A stretch of 48,383 nucleotides of DNA, taken from a bacterium (GTDB taxonomy: Bacteria > Bdellovibrionota > Bacteriovoracia > Bacteriovoracales > Bacteriovoracaceae). The notes beneath the pieces were generated by a model that was given only the letters and a program-made list of their open reading frames with translations, did no database searches and was not told the DNA's origin. Location: positions 1-48,383 of the forward strand of contig JAUHVL010000025.1 of assembly GCA_030425045.1 (NCBI GenBank). Reading direction: 5' to 3'. Shown piece after piece: positions 24,560-33,700 of this stretch. The position numbers and the translations under genes are program-made. Position 1 is the stretch's first letter, and each line of letters starts with the position of its first letter.

Positions 24560-26376
24560 GATTGTGCCCCCGGTTGATACTCAGGAACGATACCTTGGAG
24601 ATGAAGTTGGACTTCACTTGGTTTAGAAACTAAGAGTTTATTAATAAGCTCATCAAAAGACTCTTGCTCGGGGCTTTGAAGTTTTGCGACTTTAACTTTT
24701 GGATGATCTGTTGAGAGAACTTCTTCATCACTGTAGAGAAGTTCTTCATAAAGTTTTTCTCCAGGTCTTAATCCTACAAACTCGATTTTGATATCTCTGT
24801 CTTCAATTAAGCCTGAAGCGGTAATCATTTGTTTCGCGAGATCGACGATTTTAATGGGTTCCCCCATATCTAAAATAAAAATTTCTCCACCTTTGCCATA
24901 AGTCGCTGCTTGGATGACAAGTTGAGATGCTTCGGAAATAGACATGAAGTAACGTTTGATATCGGGGTGAGTGACTGTTAGTGGTCCCCCATTAGCGATT
25001 TGTTTTTTAAACAGGGGAATGACACTTCCACTACTGCCAAGAACATTACCAAAGCGAATCGTAATATATTGAGTGTCACTATCTCTTTGTGCTCGTTGAC
25101 CAATCATTTCGGCAACTCTTTTAGTAGCACCCATAACATTTGTAGGATTAATTGCTTTATCAGTTGAAATAAGAATAAATTTTTCTACCTTGAATTTACC
25201 CGCGGCATTGGCAACTATCTGCGTGCCACCGATATTTGTTTTCACGGCTTCGTGTGGATTTTTTTCCATCATCGGTACATGTTTATAGGCAGCGGCATGA
25301 AAGACGAGCTGTGGAGAGTATTCCTCCATAACAGCTTCTACTTGAACTTGATTTCTCACGTCTCCTATAACGGGAACGACGTCAATATGATCTTTTAATT
25401 CCGCTTCAATTTCGTAAAGGAATAATTCCGTTAACTCAAAGAGGATTATTCTTTGAGGTTTAAAATTTGCGATTTGCCGACAGAGCTCACGTCCTATGGA
25501 GCCACCTGCTCCCGTAACCATCACTGTTTTATTTTGAATGAGTTCTTCCATTTTGCCTGTCTCAAGAGAGACGGCATCTCGTCCAAGCATATCATCGGGA
25601 GATATTTCATGAAGCTGTGAAAGGTGAACCTTCCCATCGAGGATGAATTTAATACTAGGTAAGGTTTTAATTTCAAGACCGGTATTAGAGCAAAGTTTAA
25701 GAATGGTTCTCATTTGCTCATCGCTTGCACTTGGTATGGCGACGAGAACTGTTTCAATATTATATTGTGAAACGACTTGGGGTAGGCAATCGATTTGACC
25801 TAGGACTTTTGCACCTCTCAGTGAACGTCCTTTTTTAGCCGTATCATCATCGAGAAAACCAATAATTTGGTAAGGAAGTTCTGAGTTACTTAAAATTTCG
25901 CGAATAAGTTTTTCTCCGCCATCACCTGCGCCGATAATAATTGTTCTTTTCGATGCTTCAGCAGAGGTGGCATTACTTTTAAACTCTGAAAAACGACGGT
26001 AGACAAGTCTTGAGAAACCTAAAATAACAACCATCACAAACCAGTTACATACCATAGCAGGTATTTGGTACCAGCCATTTGGAATAATATAACTCAAGAG
26101 AAAGTAGGGGATTAAGTTGGCCGTTGTAATCGCGGCGATGAGTTTAATTAAATCAAAGATGCTAAAAAATTTCCAAAACGCCCTATGAACTCGACATAAA
26201 AAAAGTAGTAAAAGTTGCAGACCTACAATATTAAAAAATTGCAAACCAAGAGTTAATGAATAATCCGGCTTTTCATAAACAATATTTAAAGTTAGCAATA
26301 AAGAAAGAGTGAGAAGTAAAAAATCAATAACGATTAAAACCGTTTTTTTACTTCTTCTGGTAAATTCTAGGTTCAA
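24556..26376 (-). CDS. Membrane-bound UDP-N-acetylhexosamine 4,6-dehydratase (PglF/WbpM/CapD long type)
   Basis: 606 residues. Four N-terminal helices, a first Rossmann domain (IIIGAGDGG near residue 147) and a second catalytic SDR domain with TGAGGSIG at 288-295, STDKA, and MGATK where Met replaces the usual Tyr of YxxxK, as is known for this long subfamily. It produces UDP-2-acetamido-4-keto-2,6-dideoxyglucose, the precursor of QuiNAc, FucNAc or bacillosamine. It is coupled to the initiating transferase through a TTGA overlap, so its product may be the first sugar of the unit. Translation begins at a TTG with GGAG seven bases upstream. Confidence 0.92.
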   Translation of the reverse strand: MNLEFTRRSKKTVLIVIDFLLLTLSLLLTLNIVYEKPDYSLTLGLQFFNIVGLQLLLLFLCRVHRAFWKFFSIFDLIKLIAAITTANLIPYFLLSYIIPNGWYQIPAMVCNWFVMVVILGFSRLVYRRFSEFKSNATSAEASKRTIIIGAGDGGEKLIREILSNSELPYQIIGFLDDDTAKKGRSLRGAKVLGQIDCLPQVVSQYNIETVLVAIPSASDEQMRTILKLCSNTGLEIKTLPSIKFILDGKVHLSQLHEISPDDMLGRDAVSLETGKMEELIQNKTVMVTGAGGSIGRELCRQIANFKPQRIILFELTELFLYEIEAELKDHIDVVPVIGDVRNQVQVEAVMEEYSPQLVFHAAAYKHVPMMEKNPHEAVKTNIGGTQIVANAAGKFKVEKFILISTDKAINPTNVMGATKRVAEMIGQRAQRDSDTQYITIRFGNVLGSSGSVIPLFKKQIANGGPLTVTHPDIKRYFMSISEASQLVIQAATYGKGGEIFILDMGEPIKIVDLAKQMITASGLIEDRDIKIEFVGLRPGEKLYEELLYSDEEVLSTDHPKVKVAKLQSPEQESFDELINKLLVSKPSEVQLHLQGIVPEYQPGAQS

Positions 26377-26460
26377 GTAAATTCTCCGCTGAAAACCGTG
26401 TTCTAGGGTAGCAAATGATGAAGATGTTTTCTATGATGAGAAGATAAAAAAGGAAAAGAG

Positions 26461-27120
26461 ATGAAGACTCATTTTGGCTGGCAGGCAGAAGTAAATCCAT
26501 ACAAAGTTGATTTCATAAAACGTCATTTTAAAGCCGGTGAAAAGGTATTGGATTTGGGCTCGGGTAAGGGTTTTTACTCTATGATGGCCAAATCATTAGG
26601 TGGAGTTCCTACGGCCTATGATTTTGAGTCACATTTTGATGCAAAGAGTAGTGAAGTCGACTTTATACAAGGAAGCTTAGAAGAGCCGATAAAAAGTGAC
26701 GACCAGTCTTATGACGCGGTGTTTTGTTGGGATATTATTGAGCATATCGAAAATGATAAACAGTTATGGAGCGAGCTCAATCGAGTTTTAAAACCTGGTG
26801 GCAAACTCTACGTCTCTGTTCCTCACAAAGACGATACTCTTTTGGCCAATTGTTATCTCACTTACGGACATCATACTGATAAAACTCACAAGCGAGAGTA
26901 TTTACCATCTGATTTTCAACAGATCGCCAATGATTATAATTGGACAATATTGGAAACTCACCTCAAGGGAGGTGATGCTTACCCTTACCTTTTATTAAAT
27001 TTTATTCCAAATAAATTAGTGAAACTTATGACAAAAATATATATTAAACTATTAATGAAACTTGGCTTAATACAACTAAACAATTGTCACGGTGATGTTT
27101 ATGTCATCTATCAAAAATAA
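26461..27120 (+). CDS. Class I SAM-dependent methyltransferase
   Basis: A 219-residue methyltransferase of the Methyltransf_11 type. VLDLGSGKGFYS near residue 29 is motif I, WDIIEHIEN is the motif IV region, and LNRVLKPGGKLYVSVPH is the post-motif typical of small-molecule methyltransferases. The C-terminus has a hydrophobic stretch and a basic LMTKIYIKLLMKLG helix that could touch the membrane. It probably methylates a sugar or the glycan chain; the position is unknown. A strong ribosome-binding site (AAGGAAAAGAG) abuts the ATG. It opens a three-gene operon with a GT4 and the flippase, divergent from the PglF-type gene. Confidence 0.87.
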   Translation: MKTHFGWQAEVNPYKVDFIKRHFKAGEKVLDLGSGKGFYSMMAKSLGGVPTAYDFESHFDAKSSEVDFIQGSLEEPIKSDDQSYDAVFCWDIIEHIENDKQLWSELNRVLKPGGKLYVSVPHKDDTLLANCYLTYGHHTDKTHKREYLPSDFQQIANDYNWTILETHLKGGDAYPYLLLNFIPNKLVKLMTKIYIKLLMKLGLIQLNNCHGDVYVIYQK

Positions 27121-28222
27121 AACGTGTCTTTTCTTAGCAACGGAAACGGAACCAGCATCAGGAGGTGTTGGTTATTATAACGACAGTTTTATTAAAGGCT
27201 TGAGTGATCATTTCTATGATCGTGTTATCGTCTATGGGGCCCATGATAAAAATTTAAGAGTTGATTCACTCACATTACCACTGATCAATAATATTTTACC
27301 TAAAAAAATTATCAATGCCTTCGTTCTTGTCTTTAAACTTGCTTTTAAAAAAGTAGATGCAATTATTTGTGCTCATGTTTTTCTTTTACCTCTCGCTTTG
27401 ATTTTTTCTTTTTTGAGAAGAAAAAAAATCACATTGATTGTCTATGGTATTGATTGCTGGGGAGGACGCCTTAAAAAGTATGCGTCCTTTTATGATCGGA
27501 TAGAGTCGATTGTGAGTATTAGTGAGTTTACTTCAAAACAATTAATCGATCAGGGTTACCCTGAACAGAGAATCATCAAAATTCCTCCTCTCGTTGATTT
27601 TTCAAATGCTCCAAAGTCTGTACAGAGAAATCAAAAAGATATGATTGAGGTTTTGACTGTTGGCCGTATGTCTACTCTTGAAAAATATAAAGGCCATCGT
27701 GAAGTTCTCAAAGCGATTGCGGAATTATCCAGACGCCAGATAAAAGTTCATTATCATGTCGCTGGTTCTGGTGATGACTTGCCAGCTTTAAAAGAGTTAG
27801 CTTCTAAAATGAAAATAGAAGATGTCGTAACCTTTCATGGGTTTGTTTCGAATGAAAAATTAGAAGAGCTCTATCATCAATGTGATATATTTGTGATGCC
27901 TTCTCAAGTTTCAACCTTGTCTCACGATTTAAAGGGAGAGGGCTTTGGAATCGTCTTTGTCGAAGCGGCAAAGTATAGAATGGCAGTGATTGGTCCAAAT
28001 TCTGGTGGCTCTGATGATATTATATTTTCGGAGCAAACAGGTATTGCCATTAATCCTGAAAGCTCAATTGAAATAGCCGATGCTATTCAAAAATTAGCCT
28101 CTGACCACAGTTTAAGAGAAGATTTAGGAAAAAATCTTTATGAACATTGTGAGAAATTATTTGCCCTTGATAAAAGACAGGACTATTTAAAAAATCTTTT
28201 TGAAGTGAGCTCTAATGTTTAA
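27101..28222 (+). CDS. Glycosyltransferase family 4
   Basis: About 373 residues, GT-B fold. ETEPASGGVGYYND near the N-terminus is the acceptor glycine loop, TVGRMSTLEKYKGH opens the donor domain, and KGEGFGIVFVEAAK is the EX7E motif. The start at 27101 lies inside the 3' end of the methyltransferase gene (20-bp overlap); in-frame GTG 27092 and ATG 27095 are alternatives. It overlaps wzx by 8 bp, so the three genes are coupled. The donor is unknown. Confidence 0.88.
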   Translation: MSSIKNKTCLFLATETEPASGGVGYYNDSFIKGLSDHFYDRVIVYGAHDKNLRVDSLTLPLINNILPKKIINAFVLVFKLAFKKVDAIICAHVFLLPLALIFSFLRRKKITLIVYGIDCWGGRLKKYASFYDRIESIVSISEFTSKQLIDQGYPEQRIIKIPPLVDFSNAPKSVQRNQKDMIEVLTVGRMSTLEKYKGHREVLKAIAELSRRQIKVHYHVAGSGDDLPALKELASKMKIEDVVTFHGFVSNEKLEELYHQCDIFVMPSQVSTLSHDLKGEGFGIVFVEAAKYRMAVIGPNSGGSDDIIFSEQTGIAINPESSIEIADAIQKLASDHSLREDLGKNLYEHCEKLFALDKRQDYLKNLFEVSSNV

Positions 28223-29489
28223 AAGTGATTTGGCCAAACGCTTTGTCTCACTTTTAAGTATCGATATTTTTCTTAAAATTGTTGGGTTTCTCCTACTTCC
28301 TGTTTATTTAAAACTAATGAGTACAGAAGAATTTGGAATCTTTAACTATGCTTTTTCACTAGCAATGGGGCTCTCGTTTGTGATGGGAACTGGGCAACAT
28401 ATCATCGTCTCACGATTTTATCATAACGATGAATTTTCTAATCAAACGATTAAAGAGACGATTCTATTTGGAGTTCTTTGCTTTATCTCTCTCTACGCAT
28501 TTTTAGGATTTTATTTTGAAGATTACTTTATCTCGTTATTATTTAAATCGGATATTACAAGGGTGTTATATTATGGGGTCATCTATTTAGCCTTGGTGCA
28601 GGCTCTGAATCAAATCCTTATGACTTATCTCTATCAATCAGAAAATATAAAAGCTGTAAAAGTTAAAAGTGCGAGCGATATCATTATTTCCCATGGGACG
28701 GCCCTCTCTTTGCTTTATTTTTTAGCTGAAATGAAATCGGAAATTAGGATTTATGCGATATCGTTAGGTTTTACCCTCAGTATAACTTATTTTTTCTTTC
28801 GTAAGTTTAAGGTGAAATCTTTCTTTTTTAAAACATTTTCAAGTTCACTTTTTAAGAGAGGACTTAAAAATGGCATCCCGGTGGCAATTGGAAGTGTGAG
28901 TAATATTTTTATTAACCTCGGAGATCGTTATAATATTGAGAAACTTCTTGATAATCATCAGCTTGGAATTTACAGCTTAGGTATTGCCCTTTGTAATGTT
29001 TTATTTGTGCTTTTTAATTCTTTCCAAGGTGCATGGTGGCCTGTGGTTTTTAAAGAGCAAAACTTGATGAGGTCGTTATCTCGAATTCATAAAGCCTATC
29101 TCTTTTTCTTTGCCGTTGGAGTTCTCTTTTATATCGGTGTACATCCTTCTATTCATATTTTTACGAAATTTGGTGTTAATGCTGACTATTTAAAAACATT
29201 AAATTTTCTTTGGGTTTTAGTGCTTTCTACATTTTTTCAAATCTGTTCTATGTTAATTGGATCTTTGTATGAAATTTTTGAAAAAACATATCTAAGTGTG
29301 ATTATTAATATTATTTTTTCAATTACCAACATTATTTTGAATGCCTACCTCATCAATATTTACGGCCTTAATGGAGCTGCCTATGCGACATTAATTGTTA
29401 GTGCGGGTCTTTTATTTTTTAATTATATCGTGGCAAGGTATTTGTTGAAATTTAGTAAAGCCGCTAGTTTTTACAAATCTCAAGAATGA
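28215..29489 (+). CDS. wzx: Wzx-type oligosaccharide flippase
   Basis: 424 residues with about twelve transmembrane segments and the polysaccharide-transport (MATE-like/MVF) pattern: an N-terminal KSDLAKRF...SIDIFLKIVGFLLLPVY helix, EEFGIFNYAF, and a late LNGAAYATLIV segment. It would flip undecaprenyl-diphosphate-linked repeat units to the periplasmic face. It is the only flippase seen in the window, and it shares the locus with the polymerase-like protein and the initiating transferase, completing the core of a Wzx/Wzy pathway. Its 3' end overlaps the convergent GT4 gene by 26 bp. Confidence 0.9.
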   Translation: MFKSDLAKRFVSLLSIDIFLKIVGFLLLPVYLKLMSTEEFGIFNYAFSLAMGLSFVMGTGQHIIVSRFYHNDEFSNQTIKETILFGVLCFISLYAFLGFYFEDYFISLLFKSDITRVLYYGVIYLALVQALNQILMTYLYQSENIKAVKVKSASDIIISHGTALSLLYFLAEMKSEIRIYAISLGFTLSITYFFFRKFKVKSFFFKTFSSSLFKRGLKNGIPVAIGSVSNIFINLGDRYNIEKLLDNHQLGIYSLGIALCNVLFVLFNSFQGAWWPVVFKEQNLMRSLSRIHKAYLFFFAVGVLFYIGVHPSIHIFTKFGVNADYLKTLNFLWVLVLSTFFQICSMLIGSLYEIFEKTYLSVIINIIFSITNIILNAYLINIYGLNGAAYATLIVSAGLLFFNYIVARYLLKFSKAASFYKSQE

Positions 29490-30579
29490 TTTCTTTTGTC
29501 TGAGCTGCAATGTTTTGTGTAAGGAATTTTTCACCTTTATTTGATTGGCTCAATGATCCCTTGATAAAATTTCTTATAATATTAGCTAGCGCCTTAGAGT
29601 CTCCCTCTGGGAAAATAAAATCATCATTTCCAACGACTTCAGGAATGGCGCCGGAGTTTGAACCGATAACGGGTGTGTGACAGGCGAGAGATTGAGCCGC
29701 TACCAAGCCGAACTGTTCTTTCCAAAAAGGAGTTGATTTACTTGGGAGAATCAGTAAATCAATTCCGTTATAAAATTCAACCATCTCACTTAAGTCCAGC
29801 TGACCGAGAAAGATATCCTTAGCTCTTAATTGTTTCAGATGATCACGTTCTTTGCCATCTCCGGCCCAGATCATTTTAATTTTTATATCTTTGAGGTCTT
29901 CTAAGGCCGCCGTGAGATCATAGATACCTTTTTCTTCGACAAGTCTACCGGCAAAACCAATAACCAGCTCATCTGAAAGATGATGCTTTTCTTTAAAGTT
30001 AAAAGTTAAACTCGGGTTTTGGTGAAATATTTCAGACGAAACCCCAATCTCCGTTTGTGTATAAATTGGTTTTGGATAACCAGCTTTTTTAAAAAGAGTA
30101 GCGATTTCATTAGAGCCTGCCAGAAAAAAATCACTAAGATGAGTCGTGATATTCCAACGCAAACGTTGATGCCATTTTTCACCGTGAATTTCAATATTTT
30201 GCCAAGAGAAAAAACCGATTTTTGCCTTAGGACAAAAAAGTTTGGTGCAAATCAAACTCCAACATAAACTTATCGTCCCTTCTTCTTGAAAACAGAGCAC
30301 AATATCAGGCTGTTTTTCTCTAAGAAGTTTGGGTAACTCCGGTGTTATAAAAAGAGTCCACTTTTCCTTACTTGTGGTCACGACGGGAATGATTTCAAGA
30401 TTACCTTCTTTTCTATAGCTGGTGATGGCCTCTCTTTCGTTTCCAAACCAAGAGTTACGCCATATTTTAGGAATAAGCATCATCACTTCCCAGTTATGGC
30501 AAAGTTTGGCGAAGTCAAACCAACGTTTTTGGTTTAACGGCTCTGTCATGGCATGGCTGATGATAAATACTTTTTTCAT
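29464..30579 (-). CDS. Glycosyltransferase family 4
   Basis: 371 residues. FAGRLVEEKGIYDL opens the donor-binding half, and LLILPSKSTPFWKEQFGLVAAQSLA is a divergent EX7E region with Glu in KEQFGLVAAQ; the second Glu is replaced by Gln. The N-terminal half lacks the usual GG loop. These features place it in the GT4 superfamily with some active-site drift. It is a single-gene minus unit divergent from the next GT4 gene across 45 bp that contains a palindromic -10 element. Confidence 0.82.
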   Translation of the reverse strand: MKKVFIISHAMTEPLNQKRWFDFAKLCHNWEVMMLIPKIWRNSWFGNEREAITSYRKEGNLEIIPVVTTSKEKWTLFITPELPKLLREKQPDIVLCFQEEGTISLCWSLICTKLFCPKAKIGFFSWQNIEIHGEKWHQRLRWNITTHLSDFFLAGSNEIATLFKKAGYPKPIYTQTEIGVSSEIFHQNPSLTFNFKEKHHLSDELVIGFAGRLVEEKGIYDLTAALEDLKDIKIKMIWAGDGKERDHLKQLRAKDIFLGQLDLSEMVEFYNGIDLLILPSKSTPFWKEQFGLVAAQSLACHTPVIGSNSGAIPEVVGNDDFIFPEGDSKALANIIRNFIKGSLSQSNKGEKFLTQNIAAQTKEIILEICKN

Positions 30580-30590
30580 TGTGCAGCAAG

Positions 30591-30600
30591 CAGTATACTG
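30591..30600. promoter_or_regulatory. Palindromic CAGTATACTG with a -10 hexamer on both strands
   Basis: The 10-bp perfect palindrome presents TATACT on the plus strand (30594-30599) and on the minus strand (30592-30597). It would give a minus transcript with about a 5-base leader before the ATG at 30579 and a plus transcript with a ribosome-binding site before the TTG at 30625. It may instead be an operator. Confidence 0.4.
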
Positions 30601-30624
30601 TAGAAGAAAGTGAAGGAAAAGAGA

Positions 30625-31848
30625 TTGAGTTTAAAGATTGCTCATTTGGTTGGGCCAGATATTCACGGTGGAGCAGCAAGGGGTGCACTCTGGTTGCATG
30701 AGGCTTTATTGGATCATCATATTTCCTCTCATCTTTTTGTTCAGTATCAAACCAAAGAAGATCAAGCACATCAAAACGTAACAAGTATCATCAAAAGAAA
30801 AAGTGTTTCAGACTACCTTCTTAAAGCTGATCGTTTATTGTTAAAACGTTATTTTAAAAGAGATCGAACAAGTCTTTTCAGTCCAGGGCTTTATGGAGGA
30901 CTGCTGGATAAAATAGACAACTTAAATGAGTTTGATATTATTCATCTTCATTGGATAAATGGCGGTTTTTTAACAATTAAAAGCTTTTCAATGATAAATA
31001 AGCCTATCGTCTGGACGATTCGTGATATGTGGCCTTTTACCGGTGGCTGCCATTACTCTCTTGATTGTGAGAATTATAAAAGTGGCTGTGGTGCCTGTCC
31101 TCAGCTTGGTAGTCAGTTTGATCAGGATTTAAGTTATCAATGTTTTAATTTCAAACAGAGCTCTTATGGTGAGAATATTTATCCTGTGGCGATTAGTCCT
31201 TGGCTGCAAAAATGTATGTCCGAGTCAAAACTTTTTCATCATAAAAAAGTAGAGATGATTTTCAATGGAGTAAAGACAAGTCAATTTAAAAAAATTGATA
31301 AAACTGATGCGAGAAAAAAACTTGGTTTACCTACTGATAAGGTTTTAATTGCAACAGGCGCGATCAATTTGATGGGTGATAAAAGAAAAGGATTTTCTCA
31401 GTTTTCTCAGGCTTTGAGTTTACTTAATCCTGATTTTGACGTTGTGCTTTTTGGATCAGATGAAGTTTCTAAAGCAAATTTTAAGCAAACAATTTATAAT
31501 TTCGGAAAAATAAATAATGAGGTACTGGCCCAAGTATACTCGGCAATAGATGTTTTTGTTGCTCCCTCCATACAAGAAGCCTTTGGAAAAACAATTGTTG
31601 AGGCCATGTCTTGTGGAGCTCCCGTAGTTACCTTTGATAATAGTGGCGCTGCTAACTTAATTTCTAGTGGAGAAAACGGTTATACGGCTAAATATTTAGA
31701 CCATGAAGATCTCGCTGATAAAATAAAACAAGCAGTAAAACTCTCAGAAACTTGTTCTCAAAACTGTAGGAAGTATGCTGAAGAAAATTTTAGCTTAGAG
31801 CACTTATCTCGTGAGTATATTGCTCTTTATAAGAGAATTCTAAACTAA
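30625..31848 (+). CDS. Glycosyltransferase family 4, WcaC-like
   Basis: About 407 residues. GPDIHGGAARGALWLHEAL is the WcaC-type acceptor loop, and IRDMWPFTGGCHYSLDC with the following CGACPQLG cysteine stretch is shared by this subgroup. QEAFGKTIVEAMS is the EX7E motif. The subgroup often adds fucose or another hexose in colanic-acid-like glycans; the donor here is unproven. I prefer the TTG at 30625 to the in-frame GTG at 30610. The sequence AAGGAAAAGAG immediately before it is the same ribosome-binding site that precedes the ATG of the methyltransferase at 26461. Confidence 0.87.
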   Translation: MSLKIAHLVGPDIHGGAARGALWLHEALLDHHISSHLFVQYQTKEDQAHQNVTSIIKRKSVSDYLLKADRLLLKRYFKRDRTSLFSPGLYGGLLDKIDNLNEFDIIHLHWINGGFLTIKSFSMINKPIVWTIRDMWPFTGGCHYSLDCENYKSGCGACPQLGSQFDQDLSYQCFNFKQSSYGENIYPVAISPWLQKCMSESKLFHHKKVEMIFNGVKTSQFKKIDKTDARKKLGLPTDKVLIATGAINLMGDKRKGFSQFSQALSLLNPDFDVVLFGSDEVSKANFKQTIYNFGKINNEVLAQVYSAIDVFVAPSIQEAFGKTIVEAMSCGAPVVTFDNSGAANLISSGENGYTAKYLDHEDLADKIKQAVKLSETCSQNCRKYAEENFSLEHLSREYIALYKRILN

Positions 31849-33633
31849 AATCTTTTTGCTCCAATGATAAAGCACAATTAATTTCCAAACGGCCCGATAT
31901 TGGTCGTTATTTTTCTCAAATTGAGAAATACTTTGGTCAATAAGAGTCGGGTTTATCTGTAGAAAAGATAATCCGCTTTTAAGATCTTTTAGCTGATCTT
32001 GATATTTTTTAAAGATCCATCTTCCCACTGGCATTTCAAAACCTCTCTTTGGGGCACTGATGACTTCTTTAGGAAGAGCGTCTGGAAATGCATCAATCAG
32101 AAGCGGTTTATTGTACTGACGTGAAACTTTGTATTGGTCGGGTAGAGATAAGGTGTATTCAATTACTTTATGGTCTAAAAAAGGAACTCTTACTTCAAGA
32201 GAACTATGCATGCTGACAGCATCTACGTCTCTAAGAAGGGTATTGGGAGTATAATATAAGAGTTCATGAATTGAAGTGCTGCTGAGATAGTAGTTTTCTT
32301 TGATGGGAAGTGGGTTGAAGACTCTTCTTTTTAGCGGCGCCGGATGAATGATTCGGTGTTCATTTAAAATGGATTCTAAATGATTGGTAGAATACTTTAA
32401 AAAAGAAAATTTTCCCTTTCTTCTCAGTTGATTAGGCATGATATTTGAAATCTGTTTTAACGGAGCAATGGCCTTCGATGCCTGATAAATCTTAGGATAG
32501 AAAAAATAGCCAGCAAAGGCTTCGTCTCCTCCGAGACCTGAGATGGCCACTTTCAAATCTTTTCCTGTTTCTTTGGCGACAAAAAAAGAATTAAGCCCAT
32601 CGACAGTAGGATGATCTATGGCGTGAATAAACTCATCGAGAGAGTTAAGAAAGGTATCTTCTGTAATTTTAATTTCGTGATGTTTCGTTTGATATTTTTT
32701 AGCACTTAGTTTTGCTAAATCCCATTCTAGCAGTTCTTGATTATCCTCAAAACCAATACTATAAGTATGTAGTGGCTTATCAGTATAACGAGACATTAAG
32801 GCCACAAGCAAACCAGAATCAATACCACCAGAGAGAAACGCTCCAACATCGACATCAGCTCTCATTTGATATTCAGTTGTCTCTAGCATTAGCTGGCGAA
32901 TATGCTTAACCGCATCTTCGTAAGTGTGACCAGGTTGTTGTTCAGGTAGTTCCATTTGCCAATAGCGATCGACTTTTAAATGATCATTCTTATAGACACC
33001 AAAATGTGCCGGAGGAAACATTTTAATTTGGTCAATCAGCGTGTGTTCACCGTCAAAAGATCCGTAGGCCAAGAAGTGATCGAGGGCCTTCTCATTTATA
33101 TTTTTATTCGTGACTAAATTTGAGGCAAGAAGAGCTTCGATAGTTGATGATAGAGCAAACTCTTTTCCATGATTTAAAATATAAAGTGGCTTAACTCCTA
33201 AATGATCTCTCGCGATAAATAAAGATTCATCACGATGATCCCATATACAAAAAGAAAAAATACCTCGAAGTTTTTCTAGGCAGCTCTCTCCCCAAAAAAT
33301 ATAACTAGCAAGGAGAACTTCCGTATCACTTTGGGTTCTAAATTGAAGACCCTGAGATATGAGCACTTTTTTTAACTCGATATAATTGTATATTTCTCCG
33401 TTAAAAATAAGAGAGTATCTTTTATCATGACTATGAAAGGGTTGATTACTTTGCTGATCGAGATCGACGATAGAGAGACGAGTATGAATTAAATTGAGCG
33501 CTCTTTTTTCTTCGCTTACGGTAACTTCTTTATGGAGATGACCTTGTCCATCAGGCCCACGCCTTTGAAGTGTCTCTAAAACTCTTTGATGATTAATTTC
33601 TTTTTGAGTAATTGACGCGAAAAGTCCGCACAT
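31840..33633 (-). CDS. asnB: Asparagine synthase-like glutamine amidotransferase (AsnB family)
   Basis: 597 residues, full two-domain AsnB. Cys2 in MCGLFAS is the class II glutaminase nucleophile, followed by RRGPDGQG and FNGEIYNY. The synthetase half carries the pyrophosphate-binding loop LSGGIDSG and the GLGGDEAFAGY motif. AsnB homologues within polysaccharide loci are thought to amidate uronic acids or other carboxylated sugars, and the galacturonate-type epimerase at 181-1161 would fit such a substrate; housekeeping asparagine synthesis is the alternative. It is a single gene. Its 3' end overlaps the convergent WcaC-like gene by 9 bp. Confidence 0.92.
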   Translation of the reverse strand: MCGLFASITQKEINHQRVLETLQRRGPDGQGHLHKEVTVSEEKRALNLIHTRLSIVDLDQQSNQPFHSHDKRYSLIFNGEIYNYIELKKVLISQGLQFRTQSDTEVLLASYIFWGESCLEKLRGIFSFCIWDHRDESLFIARDHLGVKPLYILNHGKEFALSSTIEALLASNLVTNKNINEKALDHFLAYGSFDGEHTLIDQIKMFPPAHFGVYKNDHLKVDRYWQMELPEQQPGHTYEDAVKHIRQLMLETTEYQMRADVDVGAFLSGGIDSGLLVALMSRYTDKPLHTYSIGFEDNQELLEWDLAKLSAKKYQTKHHEIKITEDTFLNSLDEFIHAIDHPTVDGLNSFFVAKETGKDLKVAISGLGGDEAFAGYFFYPKIYQASKAIAPLKQISNIMPNQLRRKGKFSFLKYSTNHLESILNEHRIIHPAPLKRRVFNPLPIKENYYLSSTSIHELLYYTPNTLLRDVDAVSMHSSLEVRVPFLDHKVIEYTLSLPDQYKVSRQYNKPLLIDAFPDALPKEVISAPKRGFEMPVGRWIFKKYQDQLKDLKSGLSFLQINPTLIDQSISQFEKNNDQYRAVWKLIVLYHWSKKILV

Positions 33634-33700
33634 CTTTATTCCAAATTTAACTAAATTACGCTACATATTATATTGTTTAAGATATACTATTGATAACACC

